Assembly (NCBI GenBank): GCA_963070105.1
Contig: OY718807.1
Span: forward strand, 2,423,001 to 2,487,000
Length of the DNA stretch: 64,000 bases
DNA from: Litomosoides sigmodontis
Taxonomy: Eukaryota > Nematoda > Chromadorea > Rhabditida > Onchocercidae
Direction of reading: 5' to 3'
Position numbers and translations under genes: made by a program. Under the pieces are notes generated by a model. The model ran no database searches, was not told the DNA's origin, and saw nothing but the letters and a program-made list of their open reading frames with translations. Shown here piece after piece: positions 1-12,530 of this stretch. Position 1 is the stretch's first letter; each line of letters starts with the position of its first letter.

Positions 1-1792
1 CGCATGAAGAAAAGATTTGAGAAAGGAAAGGAAGTTGCGAAGTGTTATTCATTTTTAACATGAAATTACAAAAATTAACTGTGAAACTGTGATCTGACTG
101 ATTGCCTTATTTTGTGCGTAAAATATGCTTTCATTTAAATTATTTGAATTAGCAGTAGGCTTACTACGTTCTTATCATGTTAATCATTTTTACCTATCTT
201 TTTAGTGCTCATCCTGATATATGATTTCTACAAGTAATCGATCTTTTGCAAAAATGCTATCAATATCATTGATAAAAGGAATTATTTCAATCGGTGACGT
301 CATCGCAATTACTTATCAAAGGGTCAGTTCTTTTTGTTGCAATTAATCGCTAAATTTTCATTGATTAAATTTTAGATTACCTACTGCAAACAAAACAACA
401 TTTTTATAATAAATGTTTAAAATTTTACATTTTAATTTAAATTTTTGAAGTGAATTTTTCCATATTTACTGCAAATGTTTTTCTTCTAAAGAGAGTTTAA
501 TTGCATTCTACGAATGTTTGTTTTTTTTTTGCTTTACTGATAATTGCAAGATAATTTACTGATAAGATAATTTCAGTCATTGGTCAATCAAAGATGGACT
601 GAAATGAGTGCTATGAATTGCTTGATTAAATTGTCACTTTTCAATTTAATTTTAATTAAAACAAAAATTATTTGGTGTTGGATGATGGCAGCTAGCAAAT
701 ACAATGATAAGTGATGTGATAATTGAAAACTTGGCACCGAAATTGTTTTCTTTTTCTTTTTTTTTTCTGCAACAAGTGATACATTTTCGTTATGCATTTC
801 AAACCACTTGAAATTCCTTCATTCTTTTGCCAATTGATTTTCAAAAATTTCACATTGCCATCATCCTGTTTTCATCTCTCTCTCTCTTCCTTCCTCCCTC
901 CCTCCCTCTCTCTCTCTCTCTCTGTCTCTCATTTTTCAAATTACACATTATTGGGTGATGATGAGGATGGAAGAGAAAGATTAAAGAATGCAAATATTCT
1001 AAAAAAAAAAAAACGGATAAATAAAATCAACCATTTGTGCACGCAAACAAAATGTGTAAAAATCATTGATCTGTACGAATCGATTGTGCTAGTTGTTATC
1101 ACTGAGTGATAGCAATTATCAGCTGTCCAGATGATATTTTGTTTGCACGATGGATTATTAGTTAATAGTGCCACTGATCAATGGTCATTCATCGCGCTCC
1201 ATGTCCCCTGATCAGCACAGCACCACTTCATCTGTCCAGTTATTTTGCCAAAAATTAAGCAGAATTAATTTTCCCATTTTAAATCTGACATTCATTTCTC
1301 ACTGCCTTTTTAACTGTAAATTTTTTTATTAAAATTATAAAAATTATTCAAATTTCTCGCTAGTGTTTTTTTTTCACATTTCAAAATCAATTATTTCATT
1401 TTAGAATTCATGTCAATTCGTTGTTTATTGGAATTATTTTCAAGTTAAAAAAATTATGCAAAACTTTTTTTTTGGCCATAATTTTACAAACATAAAATTT
1501 CCAAAAAAAAAACTAACATTTATCAAATTAGAGCAAAAACAAAGCACTTAATGAACCGTACCCTACAACTTATTATTCTCATCGAACATTTGTACCGTAT
1601 TTTTTTATAAGATAAATTTTCGCAAAAAAAAAATACAATGATATTTTTTTTTGGTGAAATTTAGAGAAGAATGTAGTAAAGGAGTAAGAGAGGTAGAAAT
1701 TGAGTAATTCAAAAATGTTAATTAATCATTAATTATTGCTCCAATCAAATGAAGCACAGTTCATTTTTAAATAATTTATTAGGAATTTTTAG
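1..1792. other. 5' flank of the saposin-like gene, no gene seen
   Basis: AT-rich DNA with poly-A and poly-T runs and a CT-rich tract near 868-932. Short open frames here are low-complexity and unsupported. An AGATAA (GATA-type) motif lies near 1608-1616, about 180 bp before the saposin-like start; nematode gut genes often carry such sites, but a single copy proves nothing. Confidence 0.5.
1785..1792 (+). promoter_or_regulatory. Putative spliced-leader acceptor site
   Basis: TTTTTAG lies directly against the ATG of the saposin-like gene. No upstream exon with a matching donor is evident, so trans-splicing is the simplest reading. It is inferred from position only. Confidence 0.45.
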
Positions 1793-2389
1793 ATGTTTGC
1801 TGTACGAATCAAATTTAGTGTTATATTTCTTAGCTGTTTCCCACTAGCCTTACTGTTTGCTACAACTAAACGTTTCACGGAAATATGCGATCTATGCTTG
1901 AAGGAAATGGTTGGCATCATTCATGACTTAAATGACAGCAAGGTTACCACTGCTCATTTCCATTTACCTAAAACTAATTTTTTTTTTAAAAAACAAATAA
2001 ATTTAAAAGCGAATTAATTTCGTAATTCAATTAATAAACATTTGTAGATATGATTTGACAAATAACAGTGATAACGATTAAAATTCCTCACCTCACTCTC
2101 TCTCTCTCTCTCTCTTTTGAATTTCTACATTCATATCACGAAATACTCCATTGAAACGAATTGCAATCACATATGATCATCGATCACTTTTTTCCTTTTT
2201 AAGGCTAAAATTTTGGCAAAAATCGATGAGAATTGTAAAGCAGTTTGTGGAACAGATATGGATTTGTATCGAATGTGTGTGATCACAGTGAGTAAAATTT
2301 ATTTAAAAATTGCGGAAAAAATGGAGCGACAATTTGATCCAAATAATTTTTGTAAAAAAATTCGTTTATGTCCAAAAAATTTTCCATAA
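1793..2389 (+). CDS. Secreted saposin-B-domain protein (SPP-like)
   Basis: Two exons, 1793-1942 and 2204-2389, join in phase 0 and encode 111 residues. The intron is GT...TTTTTAAG. Residues 1-24 form a hydrophobic signal peptide. The rest is one saposin-B domain: C32-x2-C35, then C61, C75, C100 and C106, the six-cysteine spacing of saposins, amoebapores and nematode SPP proteins. C65 is a seventh domain cysteine outside the usual three disulfides. Family members bind or permeabilise lipid membranes; in worms many are gut-expressed and antimicrobial or digestive. That role is inferred from the family and not visible here. An AG acceptor ends exactly at the ATG (1791-1792), so trans-splicing would join a leader directly to the start codon. 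The neighbours suggest no operon. The family call is firm and the specific function is unknown. Confidence 0.85.
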
Positions 2390-4080
2390 AAATTAATCAT
2401 ATTTCCTCTCTTCTCCTTTTTTCTTTTCAACTGTTTATTTGTATTTCACTTTGTATTATTACTGTTTTCTGTTATTACTGTAAAACAAAAAACGTCTTAT
2501 TGAGACAAAAAACAAAAACAAATCATTATTACATTGAAAATTCAGTGAAGTTTTGAATTTTAATCAATTTTTTGGTATAAAGTTTCGTAAGTTTGAATTT
2601 CATAAAAAGTTTTTTAAATAATTTAAAGAATAATTTTTAAAAAATTAAACATTATACGATCGTTTTATCTTGCAACAATTTCATTTACATATATGTTTGC
2701 AAATATTAGCACTTATTAATTGACTAATTAATACTGAATGGATGAATTCGTGCGATATAAACGAACGAAATTTAAATTGATAAAGTTTAGAATATTTCAG
2801 CACCTCAATTTTAACTTTCAAATGTTAAACATTTATCAACATGGTAAGAAACAATCACCGACAGATTATTATTCATATGAAAGTTAACTAATTAACTCAC
2901 TATGGATAATAATTAGAGTCAAAGTGTTGAAATGCTTTTAACTTTGTCAATTCAAATTGTCCTCATCAATTTAAATTGTCCTTATCAGTTTAACTTATCG
3001 ATTTAGCACATAACGGTTGTTTTGTATGAAATTTTTCAATCATAAAAGTATCACATATTTTGGATTTTCATTTAACACCATCCTCATTAAATTTGATAAG
3101 TTCGTTTGGCAAGCTAAACTCGTAGTAATTTACGTGCTTGCTATCCATGCAAAATTCTAAAATGCTATTCTGGACATTTCACGAGAAGAAAACTTTTTAT
3201 GATAATTTTATACAATGTCGAGAAATGAATTGACCGTTTTCTTTTTTGAAATTTCAATTTTGAATTTCCAAGTTTTAATGGAATGGAAAGCGAAGATTTT
3301 CTTCTTGGCACATTTTTGACTTCAAATCAAATAGCTTTGCTAACGATTGATTAATCATTTACTTGCCACTATCACGTCAAACACTCTCGGAGTATGCTTG
3401 TGTACATTATCCGGATCTGACAGTACACGTGTGGATAACCAACAGTGAGAGTTGGAATAATTGTAAATTTAAATTCATTTTATAAACTTGTCCATTTACT
3501 AATACACGCTTTTACTATATTTATTTGGGCTGCTAAATATAAGATGTAATGTAATTACAACTATGAAAAGATTTCGGAAGAAAAAAAAATGTCGAAGGAA
3601 TAGAGGATTTTCATACAAGCTTTGAGAAAAAAAAAAAAAAAACCTAACGCAATAAACGTCACCATCTATTTCAGTACGATTTTGCGTGAACGCCAAGTGC
3701 ATTCGATAGCATAAAAAAATGAACGAAATTCAAACAATCAAGACAAAAATTAATTTAAGCGTTCCTGCGCTAATAAAGTGGGTGCGGTAATTATGCAAAA
3801 TTTTGAATTTTTTTCTACAAATTTTTCTTTCGCAAAATTTATCATTCATTTATCATACATTGCTGAATGGCAATCGGTCCGTCAAAGTATGCATTTGTTT
3901 TGTTTTATTTTTAAGTGTAAAGTTCGGTTGGAAATTTTACAATTGTCAGCGATCAATCAATGTATCATTAATTAATGCACAAATGTCTTATAAAGCAAAT
4001 ATGTGCAAATTAACTTTATTCAGAGGGAGGGAGAAAGAGAGAGCGTGCTAGAGAGATATTTCATGCTGCAAAATTTCAGG
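2390..4080. other. Intergenic DNA, no gene seen
   Basis: AT-rich sequence. The open frames at 2368-2556, 3499-3702 and 3778-4051 have low-complexity or repeat-driven translations and no splice support. Confidence 0.5.
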
Positions 4081-4185
4081 TTTAAAAGTAAACATTTGAC
4101 AAGTATATATTGTTGTAGAGTTCATTATTATCCGATCGATGGGACATTATTGTTGCTAGCGGTGAATGAAGTAATCTTAGCTTTG

Positions 4186-6301
4186 ATTTTGCATGAATTA
4201 TTAAATCCAACATCGATTTGTTGGAGCGAACTTCTCCAGTATGCTAATGAAACGTACAGCACGTTTGGTAAACGATTTATGCTACAGTTTGGATTAACCG
4301 ATCAGCAACTGTACGACTTCTACAACATTAGTGATAAGGAAGTGATAAAAACCTGATTTCACCGTACATTACAACAGTAGTGGTAATAAATTGGCAAAAA
4401 ATTGATCTAAACCAGCATTGCAACTGTACTAAATGTAAAGTGATAAGATAACTGAATTGATAAGAAGCTGATTCAATCACAGATTGCATTGATAGAGATG
4501 ATCAATTAATAAGAGACTAATCTGGTTATAAAACAATAATTTAAAGTAGCATGATAACGAACTTACGATAAAGCTAATCTACGCTACTCATTGCTATCAT
4601 TATGAATGAACAGAGAGATTTTTAAGTGGGTGGTCAAGAACGTTTTGTGGGAAAAATATTTTAAATGGAAATTTAGGCATGGAGTGCATCGAACGCTAGA
4701 AACTTGCATCGAAATACGTTTGGAAACATTGCTAGGCTGGAATTTGAACATAAATAGTCTTGACAGATTGAATTTTCCATTTCGAAATCAGGTGGGTAGA
4801 GCTGGTTGGTATTTAGTAGTATTACCAGTAGTAGTCGTCGTTGTTGCTGTTGTTATTCTAGTAGCTCATTTACAAAAGTTATTGCATCAAAGTTAATAAT
4901 AACTACTGCAGTACTTAGTAATTTAAAAAATTAAATGAATTTTGAAAATGAAAGAAAAAAAGAGTGTTAGTAACACTTGTTATACGTGATAGCGTAATGT
5001 GATAAAATTTTTTAGATTATCACAGGTATAGTACAAGTAGTACTTGCATTGTTCACCAATAGCTGGCACACCTGGCTCATATGGTATGCTCGATTACCCA
5101 CTACTATAACACCTAATAATATTGCATTTCCAGTATTAAATATCGCCGGTAATCGAATACCACCAATTAATTACAGCATTACGAATAAAAACACTTAAAA
5201 TGTCTCTTTTTAAAGTTAGAAATTAATTAAGTTTAAAAAAAAAATAAATGAAGGATTACGTGACAATTGCAAAAATTATTTACTAACTCACATAATTATA
5301 CTAATTTTAATAAAATCTATCGAATTTCTTCTCCAATTTCTCATTGGAATAAAAAAAAATATGTTTCATTTTCTGAAGCTCCGTAACATTTTAAGCTCTC
5401 AGTTCATTATTTTGGATTATGTTATCGATCGTTTATGAATGGCCTAATTTATGGTATGGGAAAATTTTGCTCAAAGCAGCGCCAACATTACCATTTGCCG
5501 AAATACGTGTTCGTTTCCTTTTTTTTTTCTTAAGAATAAAAGAAAAAAGGCACTGAAAAATGAATCATTGGATTTCATCGTTGTTGCCATCATCGTTTTT
5601 AACAGTTGAAATTGTTGTGTGAAAATCGACGAGCAAAAGTGAGCGCTCAGTGCGAGATGATGAAGTACACCGATTTTAACGCTTGCATTTCCTAAAATAT
5701 CACAGTGAAAAAAAAATTTCCCATATGCACAAAATTGTTCATTCGTAAATGTTATAGTCATTTTTAACTGTTAGCAATGATTGTTTTATTTTGTTAATTA
5801 ATACAACATTAATTTAAAAAAAGAGTGAAAACAATAAGCAATTGAAAAAGGTTTAATTATCAATAACTAATAAAAGTGATAATTAATAATGTAATAATAA
5901 AAGTGATAATAGAATTATGGTTGTTTTTACCAATTAATCGAATTAGTTAACGATGATGATAATAATAGTAATAATAAAATTATCGTACTTTTCAGATATT
6001 ATCATTAATTTCCATTGCTATTCTAATTAATTGGCTGTTGCTCTACACATTGTTTTGGGCATTCACCGAAAATAAAAATGGTATTGCAAGGATACTTTTG
6101 AAGAATGGCGAAAAACAAGAATAATTTGAAATTTGATGAGTTCAACTATTTGCAAGAAATTAATTGTTAGCCTGTTTTTTGCAAAGTGACTAATTCATGA
6201 AATCTTTGAAATTGAACAAGTGGCATTTTTATTCAGAAAACAGGGTCGTCATCATCATTTTACTTGCATCAATCGTTGTTTTCATGCACTCTCATTTTTG
6301 A
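4186..6301 (+). CDS. Candidate multi-exon membrane protein, family not recognised
   Basis: I do not recognise this protein. Four stretches with protein-like composition can be joined in consistent phase: about 4186-4341 (a soluble segment with an FGKRF motif, ending at GAA|GTGATA), about 4622-4791 (acceptor TTTTTAAG, donor CAG|GTGGGT), 5016 to about 5134 (acceptor TTTTTTAG, weak donor CCA|GTATTA), 5996-6080 (acceptor TTTTCAG, donor ATG|GTATTG) and 6237-6301 (acceptor TTATTCAG, stop TGA). The last three segments carry hydrophobic helices: an ITGIVQVVLALF stretch, then ILSLISIAILINWLLL, then VVIIILLASIVVF. A soluble N-terminal part followed by two or three membrane spans is the likely topology. 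The start codon is not settled, and an ATG at 4606 offers a shorter alternative beginning in the second block. The individual ORFs are short, so this could be chance. Confidence 0.35.
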
Positions 6302-6634
6302 AATTATCAGCTACGTTCTTTGATGTGCGAAGTGAAATTTCGCTAGCGGTAGATTTGCTACGAGTAATATTCAACTTTAAGCAACACGTATTCCTTAACA
6401 ATACACTACTAATTCATTAGCGTAATGGTAACGTCTTCTTACGTGAAATATAATCATTTTATGCAAAATACTACCAAAAATTATCATTCACTTCTTGCCC
6501 ACTGTTTTCTTTTTTTTTGGAATTTTTAATTGCATAGCATAGGCAGCATGTGATTGAATAGATAATTTCGAATTATTACAAATTTAGATTCTGAAATCGG
6601 AAATCGTTAATGCATCCGTGTATTGTACGTACAT

Positions 6635-6745
<111 letters not shown>

Positions 6746-6910
6746 GATATTTCTTGAAGAAATTTTTAATAATTTCAAATAGCACGCCAAATAACTGGTA
6801 GGAGCAAAAAGTAGTTCAAAGTGAAAATGCAAAATTTTTGAAAACTTTACAAACCTTTTCAATTATAAGAATCATCTAGCACCAAAGAGTATCATCAATC
6901 TATCGTACTA

Positions 6911-9649
6911 CTACAAATGATCATAAAATATGCACGTTAAATAAATTATTAAAATATAATAAAATATAATGGACGTGCTATTAACGTCTGTTGACGCCGA
7001 CGCCATGAAGAGTTTTCCATCTGATGTGTCAAAAAATCGACGTTTTGCGCCCGGATAGCAGTATCGTCGATGCCTACAGATGCATTCCTGGATGTCAAGC
7101 TGATCGTGTAGTCTGAAAAAAGATTGCCTTTTCAAGTTTTAATTACTATTACTATTAGCTTATTTATTTATTTCTTTAATTTGTTTAATTATTGCTCATT
7201 TAGTTTTAATATTTTATTATTTAACTACTATTACTATAATTATTATTAATTACTATTCCTATTACTATTAACAATCATATTCGAACAAAAAGAACAAAAA
7301 AGAAACGTTCCCTGATAATTTGATAATTTGTACCACCGATTAGTGGATAATATATTATTACTTTCTTACCTCTGGCATGTGTTATCGCCACGTGAATTAA
7401 GTAATTTCTCATTTATTGCGCCAAATGTTTCCGCACAACCACGCATTGTAAAGGACGAACCTGGAAAATAATATTAAGTAAATTGCGATTTTTCGTTTTT
7501 TTTTTTGAAGATAATTTTTAAAATTTTTAAATTATTTTTCCCAGTTTTAAATTAAACATACTTTACAATAATAAGTTGTAATGTTTAATTGTAAAAAAAG
7601 TTTTTTTCAACTTCAGAAAATGCAAAAAAATTTAACGAATTTAACGAATTAAAGAATTTTTTGGTAGAATATAAAAAAGCGATCACACAAAAAAATTAAT
7701 GAGTAATTTGAATAAATAATGATCCAAGAAAGGTATGCGTTATGAATGTTTTGATTTCATCACCTAACAGTCATTACGTGGAATAGAGGATATGATAATA
7801 CTCATAATTCCAAAGTATTTATTAAATTTTCGACGTTTCGAATTAAAAATTGCTAATTTTCAAAAGTGCTAAAATTACCGATGAATATTCAAATGTCTTA
7901 CCCGTTTCGTGATCCGTCAAAATTAACGTTTGACAGTAAGGATGCCGACAATGTTCCATAGCTAATTCCGTTAAATTACGTGGCTCTGAGCAACGTGAAT
8001 TTTTCACTTGAACCGGATAAACTGTTCGACGAATGTATAGAAATTTTTGAATCGCACGTTGCATATTTTCGCTCATTACGCTTAATGGGCTCGCACAATG
8101 ATAGCACCAATAGCTATCATCTGTTGTTAACATCAACAAAATATTTTTGTTCTTTTTTTTGCAAAATTTAAAATTGAAATAAAAAAAAGGCGATTAAAAT
8201 ATAAATCATTAAATTTAAGCTCATTCCTCAAATTTCACATCATTTTTTTTTTTGAAGACGTAACGCCTTAAAAATTAACCTCAATCATTGTGTTTTATGA
8301 AAGTACGTGCATTCACAGTATGCAATAGTAAATTAATTAGGAAGTCAATTATTCAATTAATTGGACCATTTTTAGTGCAAAAATATACATATATATTTTA
8401 CTTTAAAAAACTTAAAAAACTTTAATTGAAAATTGCAGTACTTCAAATATGGTTCCTTTATACATAATGAAAATATTTATGGTGGTATTTTCCCTCAATT
8501 AATTTTTCCTACAAGACATTTCACCAAACAGCTCAGCTTAAAGTCAAACCTATACGATAAGCTATTCTTTGCTACACTATTACAGCACTCTACCTACCAC
8601 CGCAATTTCATGTCACACTAATTTTCTACTTCAACCGTTCCAAAAAAAAAAAAGTTACAAAAAATTCAAAAATGTTGTTATGAATTAACAAATAAATAAG
8701 CTGATGTGGACTGATGTGAACAGTCAGTGATCAGCGATCTGTACGGTATCTGTACAATCAGTGATCAACTGACGTACTGTACAGAGGTAGAGAAGCACAG
8801 GAAGTGTGTGAGATAAAAATTACCATATATGGGAGAAATGGTAGTGAGCAATGTAGCTGCTGTTGGTAGTGTCTCCCTTTTGTAGTGTGAAGCTTCTGTT
8901 ATCGGATAATTATGGTAATCTTCGTGCATTACGTCACCATCACGTGTACCACTATCGATAAGCTGAGAGCGCTGCTCCATTTCATATTCCATTTTCTCCG
9001 CTTCCATTATCTTTTTTTAATTCATTTCATCTCATTTCACTTCATCCTTTTGCAATTGTTAATGCAATAATTGAAATTTTTACAATATTTTTTTTCAATA
9101 AAATTAGAAATTTTTGAAATATTTTTGTTAAAAATTTAAAAAACAAAAAAAAAGCCCAAAATATTCTCTTTTCTCATCGTTTCATTCTAATGCTATAATT
9201 CAGATGGTTGAAATTGCTGTAATGAATGACATCGATGTGGACAATTGACATCAATGAAGGACAAATGCGCCCACTTCTTCCATATGATAATAGAAGTGCG
9301 AAAGATGCTACGTGAAAAGTGACTTTTGCAAATAATTTTAGCATATATCATTGAGCAGGCTGAGTGAAAATTATTTGCAAAAATTCCTCTTCTATTCTTG
9401 AAATTTTGTGAGAAATGGAAGAGAGGAAGAAAACAGAAGCCTTTTCAAGCAACTCTAACAGTTTGATTAAATTTGAAAATGAATTAAATTAATGGAAATG
9501 TGTGGAAGAACCTGTTGAATCCTTCGTGCTTCATCTTCTTCGGTCCATGTTTTTTTCCTACCTAACAATGCATTGCCATTTCTGATGGCGCAAATAGCAA
9601 TGAATGTAATAATTGTTAAAAAATGTCCCCCAAAAATTATTTCAATCAT
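6911..9649 (-). CDS. Ly6/uPAR-like GPI-anchored protein, ODR-2/HOT type
   Basis: Five exons on the minus strand: 9512-9649, 8824-9010, 7902-8120, 7370-7460 and 6911-7112, total 837 nt or 278 residues, all phases agreeing. Residues 1 to about 27 are a signal peptide. Residues about 45-108 are acidic and low in cysteine. The cysteine-rich part then runs C114-x2-C117, C152, C166, C171, C190, C210, C222-x-C224, C230. The C-terminus after about residue 255 is a hydrophobic tail ending almost at the stop, as in GPI-attachment signals. An early CxxC, widely spaced cysteines and a GPI tail fit the three-finger Ly6 fold, and the layout recalls C. elegans ODR-2 and its HOT paralogues, which act in neurons; that match is from memory. 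The acceptor of exon 2 (AAAAAAAG at 9011) is weak, and in-frame alternatives exist a few codons downstream. Confidence 0.7.
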
Positions 9650-9706
9650 GATCTCTTCATTGAAATATCATTCCTAGAAACATTCACAGTTTTATGACAA
9701 TATGCT

Positions 9707-9802
9707 GATCAATTCAATCGGTTAGATGATTAATCGATGATCGATTCAATCGGTTAGATGATTAATCGATGATCGATTCAATCGGTTAGATGATTAATCG
9801 AT
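9707..9802. repeat. Tandem repeat, 3 x 32 bp, upstream of the Ly6-like gene
   Basis: Three head-to-tail copies of a 32-bp unit (9707-9738, 9739-9770, 9771-9802) differ only by one base in the first copy. Each unit holds TTAGATGATTAATCGAT, and the junctions create ATCGATGATCGAT. The array sits 58-153 bp upstream of the Ly6-like start codon. Confidence 0.95.
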
Positions 9803-10121
9803 TAGCACAGATTTGTGGATGTGTACACACTTCCACTCTTCTCAACAATTCGTCAACAATTTAAAAATTTAAAAAGAAAAAAAAAAGGTGACATGCAATG
9901 AAAGTTGTGTAATTCAATTTAAATGAATAATAAATAAACGTGGAAGGTGGAAGGTATGTGAGGAGGTATGTTAGCATTCTAGCAAATAAACTTACTACAT
10001 TAAAGATTTGAAAGAATACAGGGAAGATTTTAAATAAAAACCGGTACATCTGTTTAGCAAATGAGAATCGATAGGTAACAAGAGGTGGTGGTCGAAGAGG
10101 GAGAGTGGAAGAGAGAGGGGA

Positions 10122-10152
<31 letters not shown>

Positions 10153-12530
10153 GGGGGAAGCTGTGCTAACGATGTCACATTAATCTCCAAGTGTGCGATG
10201 AATTAATTCATCAGTTGAATCGATCGCCAATTTATTGTCAGCATTCTCAAATACAATACATCTATCTATCAACCGAACTACAGGTAGGTAGGTAGGTAGG
10301 TACTCGCTCTCTTCAACCTTCTTCAAAAATTGTTGTGATTTAACGGATGAAAGAAATGCGCTGATAGCTGACAGTGGAAGTAGTAGCCAATGGCTAATAA
10401 AAAGAACAAAATTCTTCTCCATATCTATCTATCTATCAATCCATTTCATCAATGATTAAATTTTTATTATGAAAAAAAAAAATTTCGCTTTTTTTTTCTG
10501 AAATAAGTATTGCATTAGCAATTGCTTGCATGATCAAACAGATGATTTGTACCATATTTTTGATGATAAAAAGGAGAAGAGTAGTACGATATGCTATTAC
10601 ATCAATAAGGTTACCTTCATCCGATTGATCTTAGCTTAGTTTTCAGGATGATTGAACTGTGAGAAGTGTAACGGCTAGTAACATGTGTTAGTGTGATTAC
10701 GGCTGAAGGTTTTTTTTTTGATTAAATGATCTTGAAATTAATTACGTGAATTAAGCTACAGAAATGAATTGCAAAAGTTACTGTTCGAAAATATGTTGTA
10801 ACAAATTGGAAATACCTTATTCTGTCTCTCTCTCTCTCTCTCACTCTTATGGAAATTTCCCAAGTGAACTTTCCGGCAAATAACGCATTTCTTTTCCGGT
10901 ACGAGTACTGGATGAAGTGTACGGGAAGGAATGAAAAGATGGAAGGAAGTAGAGTACTGGGTGAATTTCGATTTACCGATACAGTAAATTTATGAATGAG
11001 GAAAATGAAGTAGGCGTAGGAATGAAAGAGGACGATGTGCAGTAATGTAATGATATGATATGATAGTGTGAAGAAGGTGGAAATGGAAATAAATAGGTAT
11101 TTGTGATGAAAGAAATTGATTATTTCATAATCAGCGAACTCGAAGAGAGAGAGAGAGAGATGTGAAGAGAGTTGGATGAAATCAAATTGATAAGGCATGA
11201 ATTGATATGAGGAAGAGAGAAGGAAATTAACATTTCGTACATTTTCCATCTTTCACCAAGAAATACCATTGCTTTCTCTCACTCTTTTTTTTCCTTTCCA
11301 ATTTCACGAGGAGAGAACGAGAGAGAGAGAGAGAGAGAGAGAAAAAAAAAAAGAAGGAAACGAAGCTGAGAAGAAATAACAGACCTTCATCATCGATAGG
11401 AGTAATTCAGGTTTTCACACCGATGACATTTCTAGGTATGTGATGTGATGATGACAAATGTGTAAACGAGTTCAATTTGTAGTGAAACGATTTGTTCAAC
11501 TTGCTAAATTGGAATTTTTGATAAAATGAATGAGTAATGGATGGATGAAAGTGTTGGAATCCGAATTACAGTGATGCCACTGTAGCACTTTTTTGCAGTT
11601 GTAAAATTTGCGACTATAGCAGACACAATTAATTATTTATTGCTCATAAGGCAATTTAATAGCAATCATAATTTGATAACTTTGAAGCAAGCAGTTAGTG
11701 GAGATTAATTAACATGAAGTGAGGAGTTTGTCTGAATTTATTTGCTAAAAGGATAAATCGGTTTTAAAATTTTGAAAACTGGATAGAGCTGATAAAAATT
11801 CGCTTTATATTTTACACTTTCTGTGTGATGATAAGTATTTTTATTGTAATACAAGAAATAAATATAGCTCAGATTATTTAAACGGCAGAAAAAAGTTTTA
11901 AACGAGCAGCAGAAAAGGATAGGATGCGTCTGACTACTAAAATGCTCCGTACCAGAGAATAAAAGCCTAAAGAAGTAACTTCAGTAATTTGACTTTGCAA
12001 CAGATGAAATTCATTTCAGAAAATTTAATGGAGAGTCAGATTGGATGAAAAGTGTATTTAGGTTGATACTTAGATGAAACGTAGTCATCAAATGCTCTTT
12101 TTTTTTTTAATGTTAAGTGTTATTTATTGATACTAAGCCAAAATTTATAAGCGTTGATTAACAGTGCAACACAATTGATCACAATTTCAAATGTTTTTTC
12201 TTCTCCAGCACTAATAAAACTTGTAAAAATTCAGTATCCAGATACTCTTTATAATTGCTTTGCCAGTTTAAAGCATATGCTCAATATTTTTTCTCGTTAA
12301 TTGAATAATTGTATTTGTCTTCAACCCTTCTGATGTGTACTGTGTGATCCCTGTTCGTTCAATGTACAAAGCCAATTGTTTTTGTTTAACAAAATTTTAT
12401 AATGTTTACATAAAATTAAATCCGTACATATCTAAAGAATGAATTTAAACTATTTTCGCCATGTTTTCGTTTTTTGCAATACTTGTTTGTCTAAGAAGTT
12501 ATTGATTGTATACATGTAATAAAGATTATA
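9803..12530. other. Intergenic DNA, no gene seen
   Basis: Contains (GA)n tracts (about 10104-10146, 11143-11160, 11313-11341), a CT tract (about 10824-10842) and a short GGTA repeat (10281-10302). Long open frames on the minus strand (9861-10190, 10722-11249) are Ser/Leu/Phe/Tyr-rich readings of these tracts. The frame at 10180-10422 begins with a hydrophobic stretch but has no supporting exon. Confidence 0.5.

Noticed and set aside
10180..10422. ORF with a hydrophobic, signal-peptide-like start
   Set aside because: It runs into a GGTA repeat and has no partner exon or cysteine or domain pattern.
10722..11249. 175-codon minus-strand ORF
   Set aside because: Ser/Phe/Leu/Tyr-rich reading of GA and AT tracts, with no splice sites or motifs.
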